From assembly GCF_016909175.1 (NCBI RefSeq), contig NZ_JAFBFI010000015.1, forward strand, positions 1 to 64,000: DNA of 64,000 nucleotides. Direction: 5' to 3'. Of this stretch, positions 25,771 through 35,073 are shown piece after piece; position 1 is the stretch's first letter, and each line of letters opens with the position of its first letter. Both the position numbers and the translations under genes were made by a program. Source of the stretch: Peribacillus deserti (GTDB lineage: Bacteria > Bacillota > Bacilli > Bacillales > DSM-1321). The notes beneath the pieces are model-generated. The model was not told the origin of the DNA and searched no databases. It worked only from the letters and a program-made list of their open reading frames with translations.

Positions 25771-25812
25771 CTTCTTTACTCCAACTAACGCACCTGTTAA
25801 TTCCAGAAGAAT
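25771..25812 (+). repeat. cassette-array element 22 (right arm)
   Basis: CTCCAACTAACGCACCTGTT then AATTCCAG. Last clear copy; none were found between 26 kb and the window end apart from a doubtful trace at 47490-47530. No gene lies in 25362-26116. Confidence 0.7.
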
Positions 25813-25873
25813 TAGAAAAGTGCTATCCTTCCTGGATCAATATTGTTCGGACCTTCAAATCCTGTGTTGTAAA

Positions 25874-25897
25874 TAAAAAAGCCGTCTAAAAGACAGC
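25874..25897 (-). terminator. orphan terminator hairpin
   Basis: GCTGTCT/AGACGGC on the minus strand followed by TTTTTTATTT. No intact minus-strand gene reads into it. Confidence 0.6.
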
Positions 25898-26116
25898 TAC
25901 GCTTTTCAACCAAATGTATTTTTTAAGCTAAATAGAAATGAGTCATGATCAAGACAAAATTGACACCTATCCTTGCAAACATCATAGCTGCACCATCCTA
26001 TTCAGAATATCTTGCCAACTATCGTTACAGCCTAACTTTATCATAGGTTTATTGAGAAGATATTAAATTGATATAAATGTTTCCTTATATCCTTCCTTGT
26101 AAAAGGTGGATAAATC

Positions 26117-26270
26117 ACGAGCACATGGAACCGCATCTTTACAGAGTGGTTTCCACAATCAGGCTTTGAACACGATGGAACATTGGAATTTGAACTGTAA
26201 GATGAAAGATGTTTGGGACAGAGACCAAAGAAATAGATTTATATTCCAGTGTAAAAAAACAGTTTCGTTT
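26117..26270 (+). pseudogene. AraC/GyrI-like effector-domain remnant
   Basis: The plus strand reads WNRIFTEWFPQSGFEHDGTL then EFEL, a stop, DERCLGQRPKK, a stop and IYIPV. This is the closing part of the GyrI-like (effector-binding) domain found at the C-terminus of AraC-type regulators, with two in-frame stops. The upstream part is unreadable. Confidence 0.7.
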
Positions 26271-26387
26271 ATGAAAAAATATTGAACTAACCTTGAATAC
26301 TGGATCTCTCAAATATTCGTCCCTGCTTAATCAAAGTATAAGGATTAATTAATTGGTTATAAATAAATATACCCCTGTTTTCTTTAA

Positions 26388-26410
26388 GCCCTTTCTCATA
26401 CGAGAAGGGT
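26388..26410 (-). terminator. terminator of the 77-residue gene
   Basis: CCCTTTCTC and GAGAAGGG arms with a 4-nt loop. Confidence 0.75.
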
Positions 26411-26417
26411 TTATTTC

Positions 26418-26651
26418 TTAATCCTCATCCCCAGTGACTTTAATGGACGGAGTATCATTGTAAATATACGTTGGTGGAAAGTCCTGTTTATCTTCGTCGT
26501 TTCCGTAAAATGCGTCTTGAATCTTTATATTGGCACTTTCCGCTTCATGCATGCCCTCTTTTGAAGCCCTTACTTTATTATCCTCCAGCTTGGCATTTAA
26601 TTTAATGTTTGCCAGGACGGCCTCTTCATTATATAAGTTTTTATCAGTCAT
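26418..26651 (-). CDS. hypothetical 77-residue acidic protein
   Basis: Soluble, charged and probably helical at first (EEAVLANIKLNAKLEDNKVR), ending in an acidic DDTP-like tail (IKVTGDED). The start at 26651 is chosen because AGAGGGATG lies just upstream; the longer reading has no site. A good terminator follows. No family recognised. It is divergent from pstS with about 210 bp between the starts. Confidence 0.6.
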   Translation of the reverse strand: MTDKNLYNEEAVLANIKLNAKLEDNKVRASKEGMHEAESANIKIQDAFYGNDEDKQDFPPTYIYNDTPSIKVTGDED

Positions 26652-26863
26652 AAACATCCCTCTTTCTATACAAATTAATAATTTCAACCTGTTGAATACC
26701 AAATCAATTTGAGTACTTCCTTTTATTTTTCCAAAAGTGTTATAGCTATATACATTATGTAGACTTCTTTCCTGCTTTAACTTTTTAATAATAATAATGG
26801 AATTTATGAAAATACTATGAATGCATCTAATTTTCAGCTATACCCTACCAGGAGGAACTTCTG

Positions 26864-27835
26864 ATGAAAAAAATTAAATTCGTTGTTTTATTACTACTAC
26901 TTATCACTTCAATTGCCATTACATCAGCTTGTGGCAGAGGAAACAACAATGCTGGAGAACAAAATAATGGAAATGGCGGCGGAACTCAAGGGAATTTGGA
27001 AGGAAATATTAAAGTGGACGGCTCATCTACTGTATACCCGATCATGGAAGCTATTGTAGAAGATTACGGTACAAAGCAGCCAGGAGTAAAAATATCGGTG
27101 GGGTCATCAGGAACAGGAGGCGGATTTGAAGCATTTGGAGCAGGGGAAACACAACTGACCAATGCTTCGCGTCCAATTTCAAAGGAAGAACAGGCGACTC
27201 TCAAAAAGAATGGCATTGACTACACAGAATTCCGCTTAGCATTCGATGGAATTTCAGTAGTTGTCAATAAAGATAACGATTGGGTCGATAAATTAACAGT
27301 TGATGAATTAAGTAAAATGTGGCTTGAAAGCGGAACTGTTAAAAAATGGTCTGATATACGCAAAGGGTGGCCTGATGAGGAAATTAAATTCTATTCCCCA
27401 GGAACAGACTCAGGTACATTTGATTATTTCGACGAAGTCATTTTAAAGGAGAAACCTCTGGTCGAGGGGGCCACTCTTTCTGAAGATGACAATGTTCTTG
27501 TTCAAGGGGTTAAAGGCGATAAAAATGCGATCGGATACTTCGGTTTCGCCTATTATCTCGAAAATAAAGACGATCTCAAAGTGGTTCCTATCGATTCTGG
27601 AAAAGGTCCAGTTACCCCTTCACATGAAACAATTAAATCAGGTGAGTATTCGCCTTTGTCTCGTCCATTGTTTGTGTATGCCAGCAACTCAGCAGTGAAA
27701 AAACAAAAAGAAGTGTATGATTTTCTCCAATATACTCTTAAAAATTCAGGTGGATTATCTGAAGATGTAGGCTATGTGAGCCTGCCAGAAGAGGAATATC
27801 AAAAGGAATTAGATAAATTGAAAGCATTAAAGTAG
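26864..27835 (+). CDS. pstS: phosphate-binding lipoprotein PstS
   Basis: 323 residues. The signal peptide ends in the lipobox TSAC and is followed by a Gly/Asn linker, then the phosphate-binding fold. Ligand loops typical of PstS are visible: VDGSSTVYPI, GSSGTGGGFEAF and GTDSGTFDYF. It captures inorganic phosphate outside the membrane and delivers it to PstCA. CAGGAGGAAC lies seven to eight bases before ATG. First gene of a five-gene operon in the canonical order, probably PhoP-controlled, although I could not place Pho boxes with confidence. Confidence 0.96.
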   Translation: MKKIKFVVLLLLLITSIAITSACGRGNNNAGEQNNGNGGGTQGNLEGNIKVDGSSTVYPIMEAIVEDYGTKQPGVKISVGSSGTGGGFEAFGAGETQLTNASRPISKEEQATLKKNGIDYTEFRLAFDGISVVVNKDNDWVDKLTVDELSKMWLESGTVKKWSDIRKGWPDEEIKFYSPGTDSGTFDYFDEVILKEKPLVEGATLSEDDNVLVQGVKGDKNAIGYFGFAYYLENKDDLKVVPIDSGKGPVTPSHETIKSGEYSPLSRPLFVYASNSAVKKQKEVYDFLQYTLKNSGGLSEDVGYVSLPEEEYQKELDKLKALK

Positions 27836-27904
27836 GTCCATCAATTAAGTGGGAAGTGTTCAATCACTTCTCACTTATCTTATGGAACAAGGAGAGTTGT
27901 TAAT

Positions 27905-28852
27905 GTGGCAGATGAACCATTAAAGAATCATTCAATACAGGATCTTATATCACAAAAATTTAAGAAGCGGCAGTCTGGCTTTTCTTTTGAGAGGATTGTT
28001 CCCATTCTTCTTTTTCTCACTGCGTTAATATCTGTTCTAACAACAATTGGCATAGTGCTTACACTTATTTTTGAAACGATTACTTTTTTTACTCGGGTGT
28101 CCATCGTTGAATTCCTCACAGCGAAAAGGTGGTTTCCATTTTCAGAGACTCATGGATCATATGGAATCCTGCCATTAGTATCGGGTACTTTAAAAGTAAC
28201 AGGAATTGCCATCTTAGTTGCGGTTCCTATTGGCATTGCGTCTGCTGTTTATTTAAGTGAATATGCATCCGAAAAATCGCGTAGAATCATTAAACCGATC
28301 TTGGAAGTGCTGGCAGGAATCCCAACCATTGTTTATGGTTATTTCGCATTAACATTTGTAACTCCTATCCTTAGGAGCGTTATGCCTGGCCTGGAAATCT
28401 TTAACGCCTTAAGCCCGGGCATTGTTATTGGAATCATGATTATACCTATGATCGCTTCTCTCTCTGAGGATGCCATGTCTTCCGTGCCTAATTCCATTAG
28501 AGAAGGTGCACTTGGACTAGGATCAACAAAATTTGAATTGGCTCTAAAGATCGTCCTGCCTTCCGCTCTATCTGGGATTATCGCTTCCATTGTATTAGCA
28601 GTCTCCCGTGCTATAGGCGAAACCATGATCGTTACTGTTGCTGGAGGTTCAACCCCTACCCTTTCATGGGATGTTACAAGATCTATTCAAACCATGACGG
28701 CTTACATTGTACAAGTGAGCCAAGGGGATGTGGGATATGGGACAACTGTTTATTACAGTATTTATGCGGTGGGAATGACTCTGTTCCTCTTTACCCTGAT
28801 CATGAATTTTATCGCTCAGTTTGTCTCCAGACGGTTCAGGGAGGAATACTAA
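27905..28852 (+). CDS. pstC: phosphate ABC transporter permease PstC
   Basis: 315 residues, six transmembrane helices. The conserved PstC centre GIPTIVYGYFALTFVTPIL is present, and the EAA-type loop that contacts PstB reads REGALGLGSTKFE. It starts at GTG 27905 with AAGGAG ten bases upstream; the overlapping ATG two bases earlier is in another frame. It forms the membrane channel with PstA and ends immediately before the pstA start. Confidence 0.95.
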   Translation: MADEPLKNHSIQDLISQKFKKRQSGFSFERIVPILLFLTALISVLTTIGIVLTLIFETITFFTRVSIVEFLTAKRWFPFSETHGSYGILPLVSGTLKVTGIAILVAVPIGIASAVYLSEYASEKSRRIIKPILEVLAGIPTIVYGYFALTFVTPILRSVMPGLEIFNALSPGIVIGIMIIPMIASLSEDAMSSVPNSIREGALGLGSTKFELALKIVLPSALSGIIASIVLAVSRAIGETMIVTVAGGSTPTLSWDVTRSIQTMTAYIVQVSQGDVGYGTTVYYSIYAVGMTLFLFTLIMNFIAQFVSRRFREEY

Positions 28853-29731
28853 ATGAAATTAATCGACCACAGCAAAGTTTTAAATCATATGAAGCCCCGA
28901 TTATCTTTTAATGTTTTTTTCCGTTTCTTATTTTTACTGGCTACTTTATTTGGATTGTTAGTGTTAGGAATTCTTCTGTATAGAATTATATCTGAGGGAT
29001 TCCCTTATTTTGATCTCCATTTTTTCCAGAGCCTCCCTTCACGGCATCCGGAACAGGCCGGAGTATACACAGCTTTAATCGGTTCGATTTGGCTGATGGC
29101 AGTCGTGGCTCCTGTATCTTTAATTTTAGGGGTAGGAACCGCTATTTTTTTAGAAGAGTATGCAAAGAAAAATGCTATTACGACATTTATACAAATAAAC
29201 ATATCAAATTTAGCAGGAGTTCCATCCATCGTTTTCGGTCTTCTGGGACTAACAGTTTTTGTTCGTGCGTTAGCGTTAGGAAGCAGTGTTTTAGCGGCTG
29301 GTTTGACTATGAGCCTCCTTGTATTGCCGGTGATCATTGTGGCTTCTCAGGAAGCTATTCGTTCAGTACCTAAAGAGTTACGGCAAGCCTCTTATGGATT
29401 AGGAGCAACTAAATGGCAGACGATCCTTCGTGTCGTTCTTCCAGCAGCAATCCCAGGGATTTTGACTGGCGGTATCTTAGCCTTATCCAGAGCAATTGGT
29501 GAGACAGCTCCACTTGTAGTGCTTGGTCTGCCCTTATTTCTCGCCTTTCTGCCAAGAACAGTGTTCGATATCTTTACGGTTTTGCCTATGCAGATATTCA
29601 ACTGGACGAGCCGCCCACAGGAAGAGTTTAGGGCTTTAGCTGCAGCAGGCATCATGGTCTTACTAATTTTACTGCTGCTCTTAAATACGATTGCTGTTCT
29701 CATCCGTAATAAATACCAAAGAAGATATTGA
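28853..29731 (+). CDS. pstA: phosphate ABC transporter permease PstA
   Basis: 292 residues, six helices. The PstA signature GVPSIVFGLLGLTVFV is followed by the EAA loop LRQASYGLGATKWQ. Its ATG directly follows the pstC stop with no spacer, so translation is probably coupled. Forms the second half of the transport channel. Confidence 0.95.
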   Translation: MKLIDHSKVLNHMKPRLSFNVFFRFLFLLATLFGLLVLGILLYRIISEGFPYFDLHFFQSLPSRHPEQAGVYTALIGSIWLMAVVAPVSLILGVGTAIFLEEYAKKNAITTFIQINISNLAGVPSIVFGLLGLTVFVRALALGSSVLAAGLTMSLLVLPVIIVASQEAIRSVPKELRQASYGLGATKWQTILRVVLPAAIPGILTGGILALSRAIGETAPLVVLGLPLFLAFLPRTVFDIFTVLPMQIFNWTSRPQEEFRALAAAGIMVLLILLLLLNTIAVLIRNKYQRRY

Positions 29732-29762
29732 GGAAAAAACCTTTTGATAGGAGGGTTTAGCT

Positions 29763-30563
29763 ATGAGTGAAACGCAGGCTCAAATGAGTATGAATGAAAA
29801 TGACGGTAATAAACTGGTTTATAAAACGAATGGACTGAATTTATGGTATGGGGAAAACCATGCTTTAAAAGATATTCAGTTACATGTAGTGGAAAATGAA
29901 GTAACTGCCATTATCGGCCCATCGGGATGCGGGAAATCAACTTATATAAAAACGTTAAACCGGATGATTGAGTTAATACCAGGGGTTAAAACTACTGGAG
30001 AGATCTTATATCGCGGAAGAAATATCCTGGATAAAACGTATCCAGTTGAGGAGCTGCGTACAAAGGTAGGAATGGTATTCCAAAAGCCTAACCCTTTCCC
30101 TAAATCCATTTATGAAAACGTGGTATACGGACCAAGAATTCATGGTATACGTGATAAGAAAATACTTGATCAAATCGTTGAAAAAAGCCTAAGAGGAGCT
30201 GCAATCTGGGACGAAGTAAAAGACAGATTGCAAACAAATGCCTATGGACTTTCTGGTGGTCAGCAGCAGCGTCTATGCATTGCCCGCTGTATGGCAATCG
30301 AACCAGATGTAATTCTTATGGACGAGCCGACATCAGCGCTTGACCCTATTTCAACTCTTAAAGTGGAAGAATTGCTGCAGGAGCTAAAGAAGAATTTCAG
30401 TATTATCATTGTGACGCACAATATGCAGCAGGCAGCCCGTATTTCCGATAAAACCGCTTTCTTTCTAAATGGTGAAGTGATTGAATTTACAAAAACCAGC
30501 AAGATTTTCTCTAACCCCTCTGACAAAAGAACAGAAGATTATATAACTGGACGTTTTGGTTAA
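29763..30563 (+). CDS. pstB: phosphate ABC transporter ATPase PstB
   Basis: 266 residues. Walker A GPSGCGKS, signature LSGGQQQR, Walker [13 protein letters not shown] and the switch His in VTHNM are all present. Powers phosphate import through PstCA. AGGAGGG lies a normal distance before ATG. The N-terminus has about 20 extra hydrophilic residues ([14 protein letters not shown]) before the first strand. Confidence 0.96.
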   Translation: MSETQAQMSMNENDGNKLVYKTNGLNLWYGENHALKDIQLHVVENEVTAIIGPSGCGKSTYIKTLNRMIELIPGVKTTGEILYRGRNILDKTYPVEELRTKVGMVFQKPNPFPKSIYENVVYGPRIHGIRDKKILDQIVEKSLRGAAIWDEVKDRLQTNAYGLSGGQQQRLCIARCMAIEPDVILMDEPTSALDPISTLKVEELLQELKKNFSIIIVTHNMQQAARISDKTAFFLNGEVIEFTKTSKIFSNPSDKRTEDYITGRFG

Positions 30564-30598
30564 GTCATTTGCTTAATGAAGAGAAAGGAAGATGATAC

Positions 30599-31258
30599 AT
30601 GGCAATCCGGGAAAAGTTTGAAGTTGATCTAAAGGAACTTCAAAGAAAGCTTAAGGAGCTTGGGACATTTACTAATGATTCGCTGATCAGATCATTAAAA
30701 GCCCTGGAAACTAAAGATATTAATCTGGCTCTCGAAGTTATGGAAGAAGATACAAAAGCCAACATCTTAGAAGAAGAAATTAATGACTTTGCAATCTGGC
30801 TTATCGCACAACAGCAGCCAGTTTCAATCGATCTCCGCAGAATCATAGGGGTTATCAAAATAGCAACAGACGTGGAGAGAATTGCTGATTTTTCCGTTAA
30901 TATTGCAAAGTCAACGATCCGCATTGGCAAAGAAGGGACAATAGGACCTGTGGAAAGCATCAGGAAGATGCATCAATTAACTTTAGAAATGCTGGAACTA
31001 TCCTTAGCAGCCTTTATTGAAGAAGATGTGGAAAAAGCAAAGAAAGTAGCTGCCATGGATGACCAGGTGGATGAACTCTATGGCCAGACGATTCTGCAGT
31101 ACCTGAAAAATCATGAAGGCTCTCCCGAATCATTAGCAGAAACCACTCAATTATCTTTTGTCTGCCGCTACCTGGAAAGAGCAGCAGACCATTGTACAAA
31201 CATAGCAGAAAGTGCCTATTATCTGGTTAAAGGGAGACGTTATGATTTAAATAGCTGA
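30599..31258 (+). CDS. phoU: phosphate signalling regulator PhoU
   Basis: 219 residues, two three-helix bundles. Metal-binding-type motifs typical of PhoU appear in each half (EEDTKANILEEEIND; DDQVDELY), plus ATDVERIADFSVNIA and CRYLERAADHCTNIAE. PhoU links Pst activity to the PhoPR two-component response and limits phosphate uptake. It ends the operon, with the bidirectional hairpin at 31299-31331 downstream. Confidence 0.94.
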   Translation: MAIREKFEVDLKELQRKLKELGTFTNDSLIRSLKALETKDINLALEVMEEDTKANILEEEINDFAIWLIAQQQPVSIDLRRIIGVIKIATDVERIADFSVNIAKSTIRIGKEGTIGPVESIRKMHQLTLEMLELSLAAFIEEDVEKAKKVAAMDDQVDELYGQTILQYLKNHEGSPESLAETTQLSFVCRYLERAADHCTNIAESAYYLVKGRRYDLNS

Positions 31259-31298
31259 TAAACAGCAGCTGATCGTACATATAGATATTTATTTAAAT

Positions 31299-31331
31299 AA
31301 AAAAAGCTTGCAGACTGTTTTTCTGCAAGCT
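31299..31331. terminator. bidirectional terminator between phoU and the phosphoesterase
   Basis: AGCTTGCAG and CTGCAAGCT arms. The stronger T tail is on the minus strand (TTTTTTTATT), serving the large phosphoesterase gene. The arms match those of the hairpin at 36408. Confidence 0.85.
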
Positions 31332-31365
31332 AAAACTTTGCTTAAAAATGCGTTAATTCCATAAA

Positions 31366-34300
31366 TCAGTTGGCTGCCTGTGTATCAAGGCTGCTTAACC
31401 GGGAGGCCCATTCAGCTACATTGGCAGCAGGATTGCTTCCCTCAGCTGGGTAGTCTGTAATATGGTACCAGCTGATTTTACGTTTTTCTCCAGCTTTCAC
31501 ACTTGCATCAAACGATGCGCCAAAGATATAACCAAAAGCGCTTAATCCAGCAGGCTTGTCTTTTGTCCAGGCAATCCCATGGGCCGGGCTGGAGATGGAA
31601 GTCTTAGGACCATCATAGATATAATTCCCTGTCCATCCTGTGGTCATGAAACCTGGATTCATTTTCGTGATTCCTGGTACAAGGGCTGTGTCGTCTGCAC
31701 TATCTGGATCAAGCAGATACTGGAAATATCCTTTAAAATCTGTCAAACCGGTATTGTCCATTTCCAGTGTAAACTTTACCACCGGTGCATTCGGAAGTGC
31801 CCGATAAGTAACCGAAGTTTTGACGGCAGAATCTATTTGGGCTTGTCCCGAAGCATGGATAGCATCTCCCAAAACTTCAATATTTGGAAGAGACAGCCAT
31901 TCTCCCTCACGATTCCACGGGCGTTTTGGATCATTCATTGTCGGCGAGAGGATCCATTCACTCCAATCAAGTGTTTCCATCGCATTGTTGTCCAGCAAGG
32001 CGATGTCGCCAAGCCATCCCGGCTGGAAAGTACCTGGTCCGTTGTTCTCTGCTATCTGCGAGGATACCGTAGCTTGGATTTGCTTATTCATCACATAATG
32101 AAAGATATTACCTGCAGAGACATCCAATCGCGGGCTGCCTGAATTAAAATCGGGTGCTTCCTGTGTTACACCTGAAATCGGTTCTGTAATCTCCTTTACT
32201 TGTAAAGAAACGTTCCGATCTTCTCCATTTTTAACTTCGACCGAAATCGGCTTCCCGCTTTGATAACCTCTGCGAATGGCAGTCAGTGTGTAATTACCAG
32301 GTTTTATCCCAAGAAGGTATTGCCCCTCAGCACCCGCAGTAGAGACCTGGCGGTTACCCTCAATATCTGTCGCAATAATCGAAGCACCGCCGATTGGTTT
32401 TCCTGTCACGTCATCTGTCACGAGCCCTGTCAGCCGCGGCCAGCGCTGAGCTGCTTTCCCGCCAGGTGTGAATCCATACAGATTCCCGTCAAGTGCACCA
32501 ACCACCAGCGTATTTCCAGAAATGGCCGGGGAAGAAGCAACCCAAGCTCCTATTTCATGCTGCCATAAAGGCTGTCCAGTTACAATATCAAAGGCATAAA
32601 GATTCCCATCGTTCGAGCCGATAAAAACGGTTTCTCCACTAACTGCAGCTGAGGAGATAATCCCGCCTTTAGTGCGATAACCCCATTTCTTTTTTCCAGT
32701 GGCTGCATCGAATGCATTTACGTTTCCATCTGGGAAGCCCATATAAACTGCTCCATTTACAACAGCTGGTGAGGATCCTGTTGCACCTCCGTGAATATAG
32801 GATGAATCTGGGCTCTTGTAGCGCCATAGCTCTTTGCCCGTTGCAGAATCAAGTGCAACCAGCAATCCGCCTCCATATCCCATATAAACCCGTCCATCTG
32901 CGATAGCAGGCATGGAGTGCATCCATCCGCCGGCCGGTTTTTTCCTCCATAATTCTTTTCCTGTTGATGCGTCGAGAGAAATCAGCCAGCCTCCATCTCC
33001 TCCGACGTAAATCTTGCCGTCCTGTACAACAGGAGTGGACTCCACGATCCAGCCGCCTGCTAATGGAGCATTCCAGATTTCTTCCCCTGTGCGGGCATCA
33101 AGAGCCATCATGGCACCGCCTTTGCCAGTGCTATAGGCCTGGTAGACAATCCCATCCTTTACCGTTGGCGAATAGTACATCCAGGCTCTTTGCACTTGAT
33201 CTTTCCCCACCGACTTTTCCCAAAGGATCTCTCCATTTTCTGTCTTCACTGCATAAAGTGTACCGCGAATAGACGAAGCATATACGATTCCGTCTGCTAC
33301 AGCAGGTGATGCTTGTACCTGTGCATCCGCCTTAACTTCCCAGCGCTTGCTGCCTGTCTCAAGGTCGACCGCATGGATGGCATGATGCTCGCTGCCGCTC
33401 TCATCACGAGTTCCAATATAAACAGTGCCATTTGCAATTGCAGGTGAAGAGGTAAGAATTGTTCCAGGTGTGTGGTATGTCCAGCCAAGACGCAATCCAG
33501 CATCAAGTTTATCTTTTGCAGCTCCAGTGTGCTGCGCATCACCGTGGAACATCGGCCAGTCAGTACCTTTCTTTGGTGCAACTCGCTCCTCGCTGTCTAC
33601 GATACTGAACGAGGAGTTTTTAACCCAAACCTTTCCACCGTCATCGGTAACTCTAACCTCAATCGCATGCTTGCCTTTTTCCGCTTTTGCAGCATTCCAT
33701 TGATCAGACCACGCCATACCGCTGCTTTGGTTAAGTTTTCTCCACGGACCGCCGTCCATGCGGTATTCAACTTTTGTTACATTGCTTGATGTGTTATATG
33801 CGTTTACTAATATATCCATTTTCCCTTGCGGAACCTCGCTGCCAGGAGCCGGGTTTACGATGGCCGCACTTTGTTTTACATCATACATTTTATATTTTGC
33901 TTCCTGCCGGTCACCTTGGAATGTAACCATCCTGAAGCCATTTGGCATCTGGTCAATTGTATAAGCACTGGACACCGTGGTGACATGATTAGCTCCTGGA
34001 ATGGTATCCGTTGCTACATCGTTAACATGCGTATGTCCGACCATTACTAAGCGCGTTTGATATTGCTTAAGAAGGTCAAGAAATTGCTTGGTGTTATCCG
34101 GTGTCGGAGTTTGTGGTGTATTCATGGGTCTGTGTACGAAAACAACCACTTCTTTATCCTTCGCATTTAGGGCGAGATCCTGCTTTAACCACTCTAATTG
34201 ATCTGATTGGTCAAACCCTAGAGTATTTTCTAATGTAACGAAGTGGCGATTACCATAATCAAAGGAATACCACTCTGGTCCGAGATAATTCCGATATCGA

Positions 34301-35001
34301 TCAATTCTCGTCTTATAATCAGAACCGGGAGCAAAATCATGGTTACCCACTGCCGGATATACCGGAAGGGTCGAAGTCGCAGTGCTTGCCATATAATCCT
34401 GATATTCCGAATTGTCTGCCCTGTTCGTTAAGTCTCCGCTAACAGCAATAAAGGCAGGGTTTCCTGTTGCTTCATTAATTTGCGCCAATTGATCTGTAAA
34501 TCGCTCTCGGTTATTGGCCGTTCCTGCTTGAACGTGCACATCGGCGATATTGGCAAAGCTAAAGTTCGGGTTGCTGCTATCTGGTGTATGTATAAGACCA
34601 AAGTTTTGTTCCTTTGTTTCCCCAGCCTGCATACTGCCAAGCTGTTTATAAAACTGAGGAGTTTTGTTTTCATCAGTTGGAACACTATACCCGCTTGGTA
34701 CTGTGGCAAAAATAATATCTTCCTGGCGTCTGTCTGTATCGATTATTAAAGAATACTTTCCTTGCGAGTCTGTAACGACTATATTTTTACCGTCAGACAC
34801 AGAAACATGAGGAATCCCCTGTTCATTCCCATCTCGAGTGCCATTACCGTTTTTGTCGGCGAAGACGGTGCCCTTAATTGTTGCCATGGGATTATCTGCT
34901 ATTACTGGTTTAACTACAGCAGCAAGAGCCAGACTGCACATCGCAGCCGCAGCCACTGGTTTGAGCTTTTGTTTAACACTTTTGCTTTTTAATGGCTTCA
35001 T
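31366..35001 (-). CDS. giant secreted metallophosphoesterase with PQQ-type beta-propeller
   Basis: 1211 residues: signal peptide (to about residue 36), SdrD-like B domain (41-135, DKNGNGTRDGNEQG calcium loop), calcineurin-type phosphoesterase (145-380) with D154/H156, GD189-190, GNHD 219-222, H290 and GHTH 322-325. An Ig-like segment (390-470) follows, then PQQ/quinoprotein-like propeller repeats (about 485-850, recurring ALDATTGKELWR-type blades), a carboxypeptidase-regulatory-like domain (about 860-940), and a C-terminal beta-sandwich of about 250 residues. It probably cleaves extracellular phosphoesters; the propeller may bind substrate or wall polymer. AAGGAGGAGAA precedes ATG. It is co-directional with the HupE-like gene 72 nt upstream. 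Confidence 0.88.
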   Translation of the reverse strand: MKPLKSKSVKQKLKPVAAAAMCSLALAAVVKPVIADNPMATIKGTVFADKNGNGTRDGNEQGIPHVSVSDGKNIVVTDSQGKYSLIIDTDRRQEDIIFATVPSGYSVPTDENKTPQFYKQLGSMQAGETKEQNFGLIHTPDSSNPNFSFANIADVHVQAGTANNRERFTDQLAQINEATGNPAFIAVSGDLTNRADNSEYQDYMASTATSTLPVYPAVGNHDFAPGSDYKTRIDRYRNYLGPEWYSFDYGNRHFVTLENTLGFDQSDQLEWLKQDLALNAKDKEVVVFVHRPMNTPQTPTPDNTKQFLDLLKQYQTRLVMVGHTHVNDVATDTIPGANHVTTVSSAYTIDQMPNGFRMVTFQGDRQEAKYKMYDVKQSAAIVNPAPGSEVPQGKMDILVNAYNTSSNVTKVEYRMDGGPWRKLNQSSGMAWSDQWNAAKAEKGKHAIEVRVTDDGGKVWVKNSSFSIVDSEERVAPKKGTDWPMFHGDAQHTGAAKDKLDAGLRLGWTYHTPGTILTSSPAIANGTVYIGTRDESGSEHHAIHAVDLETGSKRWEVKADAQVQASPAVADGIVYASSIRGTLYAVKTENGEILWEKSVGKDQVQRAWMYYSPTVKDGIVYQAYSTGKGGAMMALDARTGEEIWNAPLAGGWIVESTPVVQDGKIYVGGDGGWLISLDASTGKELWRKKPAGGWMHSMPAIADGRVYMGYGGGLLVALDSATGKELWRYKSPDSSYIHGGATGSSPAVVNGAVYMGFPDGNVNAFDAATGKKKWGYRTKGGIISSAAVSGETVFIGSNDGNLYAFDIVTGQPLWQHEIGAWVASSPAISGNTLVVGALDGNLYGFTPGGKAAQRWPRLTGLVTDDVTGKPIGGASIIATDIEGNRQVSTAGAEGQYLLGIKPGNYTLTAIRRGYQSGKPISVEVKNGEDRNVSLQVKEITEPISGVTQEAPDFNSGSPRLDVSAGNIFHYVMNKQIQATVSSQIAENNGPGTFQPGWLGDIALLDNNAMETLDWSEWILSPTMNDPKRPWNREGEWLSLPNIEVLGDAIHASGQAQIDSAVKTSVTYRALPNAPVVKFTLEMDNTGLTDFKGYFQYLLDPDSADDTALVPGITKMNPGFMTTGWTGNYIYDGPKTSISSPAHGIAWTKDKPAGLSAFGYIFGASFDASVKAGEKRKISWYHITDYPAEGSNPAANVAEWASRLSSLDTQAAN

Positions 35002-35073
35002 CCATTTCTCCTCCTTGTTTTTTTCTATGGTTAATTAGCTTTAGGTAATGCTGAATCACCTCCTTATTTTGAT

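Noticed and set aside
2511-25812. CRISPR-like array
   Set aside because: The repeated elements are 0.1 to about 4 kb apart, contain genes between them, vary in length and have no cas genes nearby.
2511-25812. A true class integron
   Set aside because: No integron integrase or attI site is visible, gene orientation relative to the elements is mixed, and the core boxes deviate by one base from attC rules. Only the layout is integron-like.
26700-26863. Pho boxes upstream of pstS
   Set aside because: TTAAC-like strings occur in the AT-rich region, but no properly spaced direct repeat could be fixed by eye.
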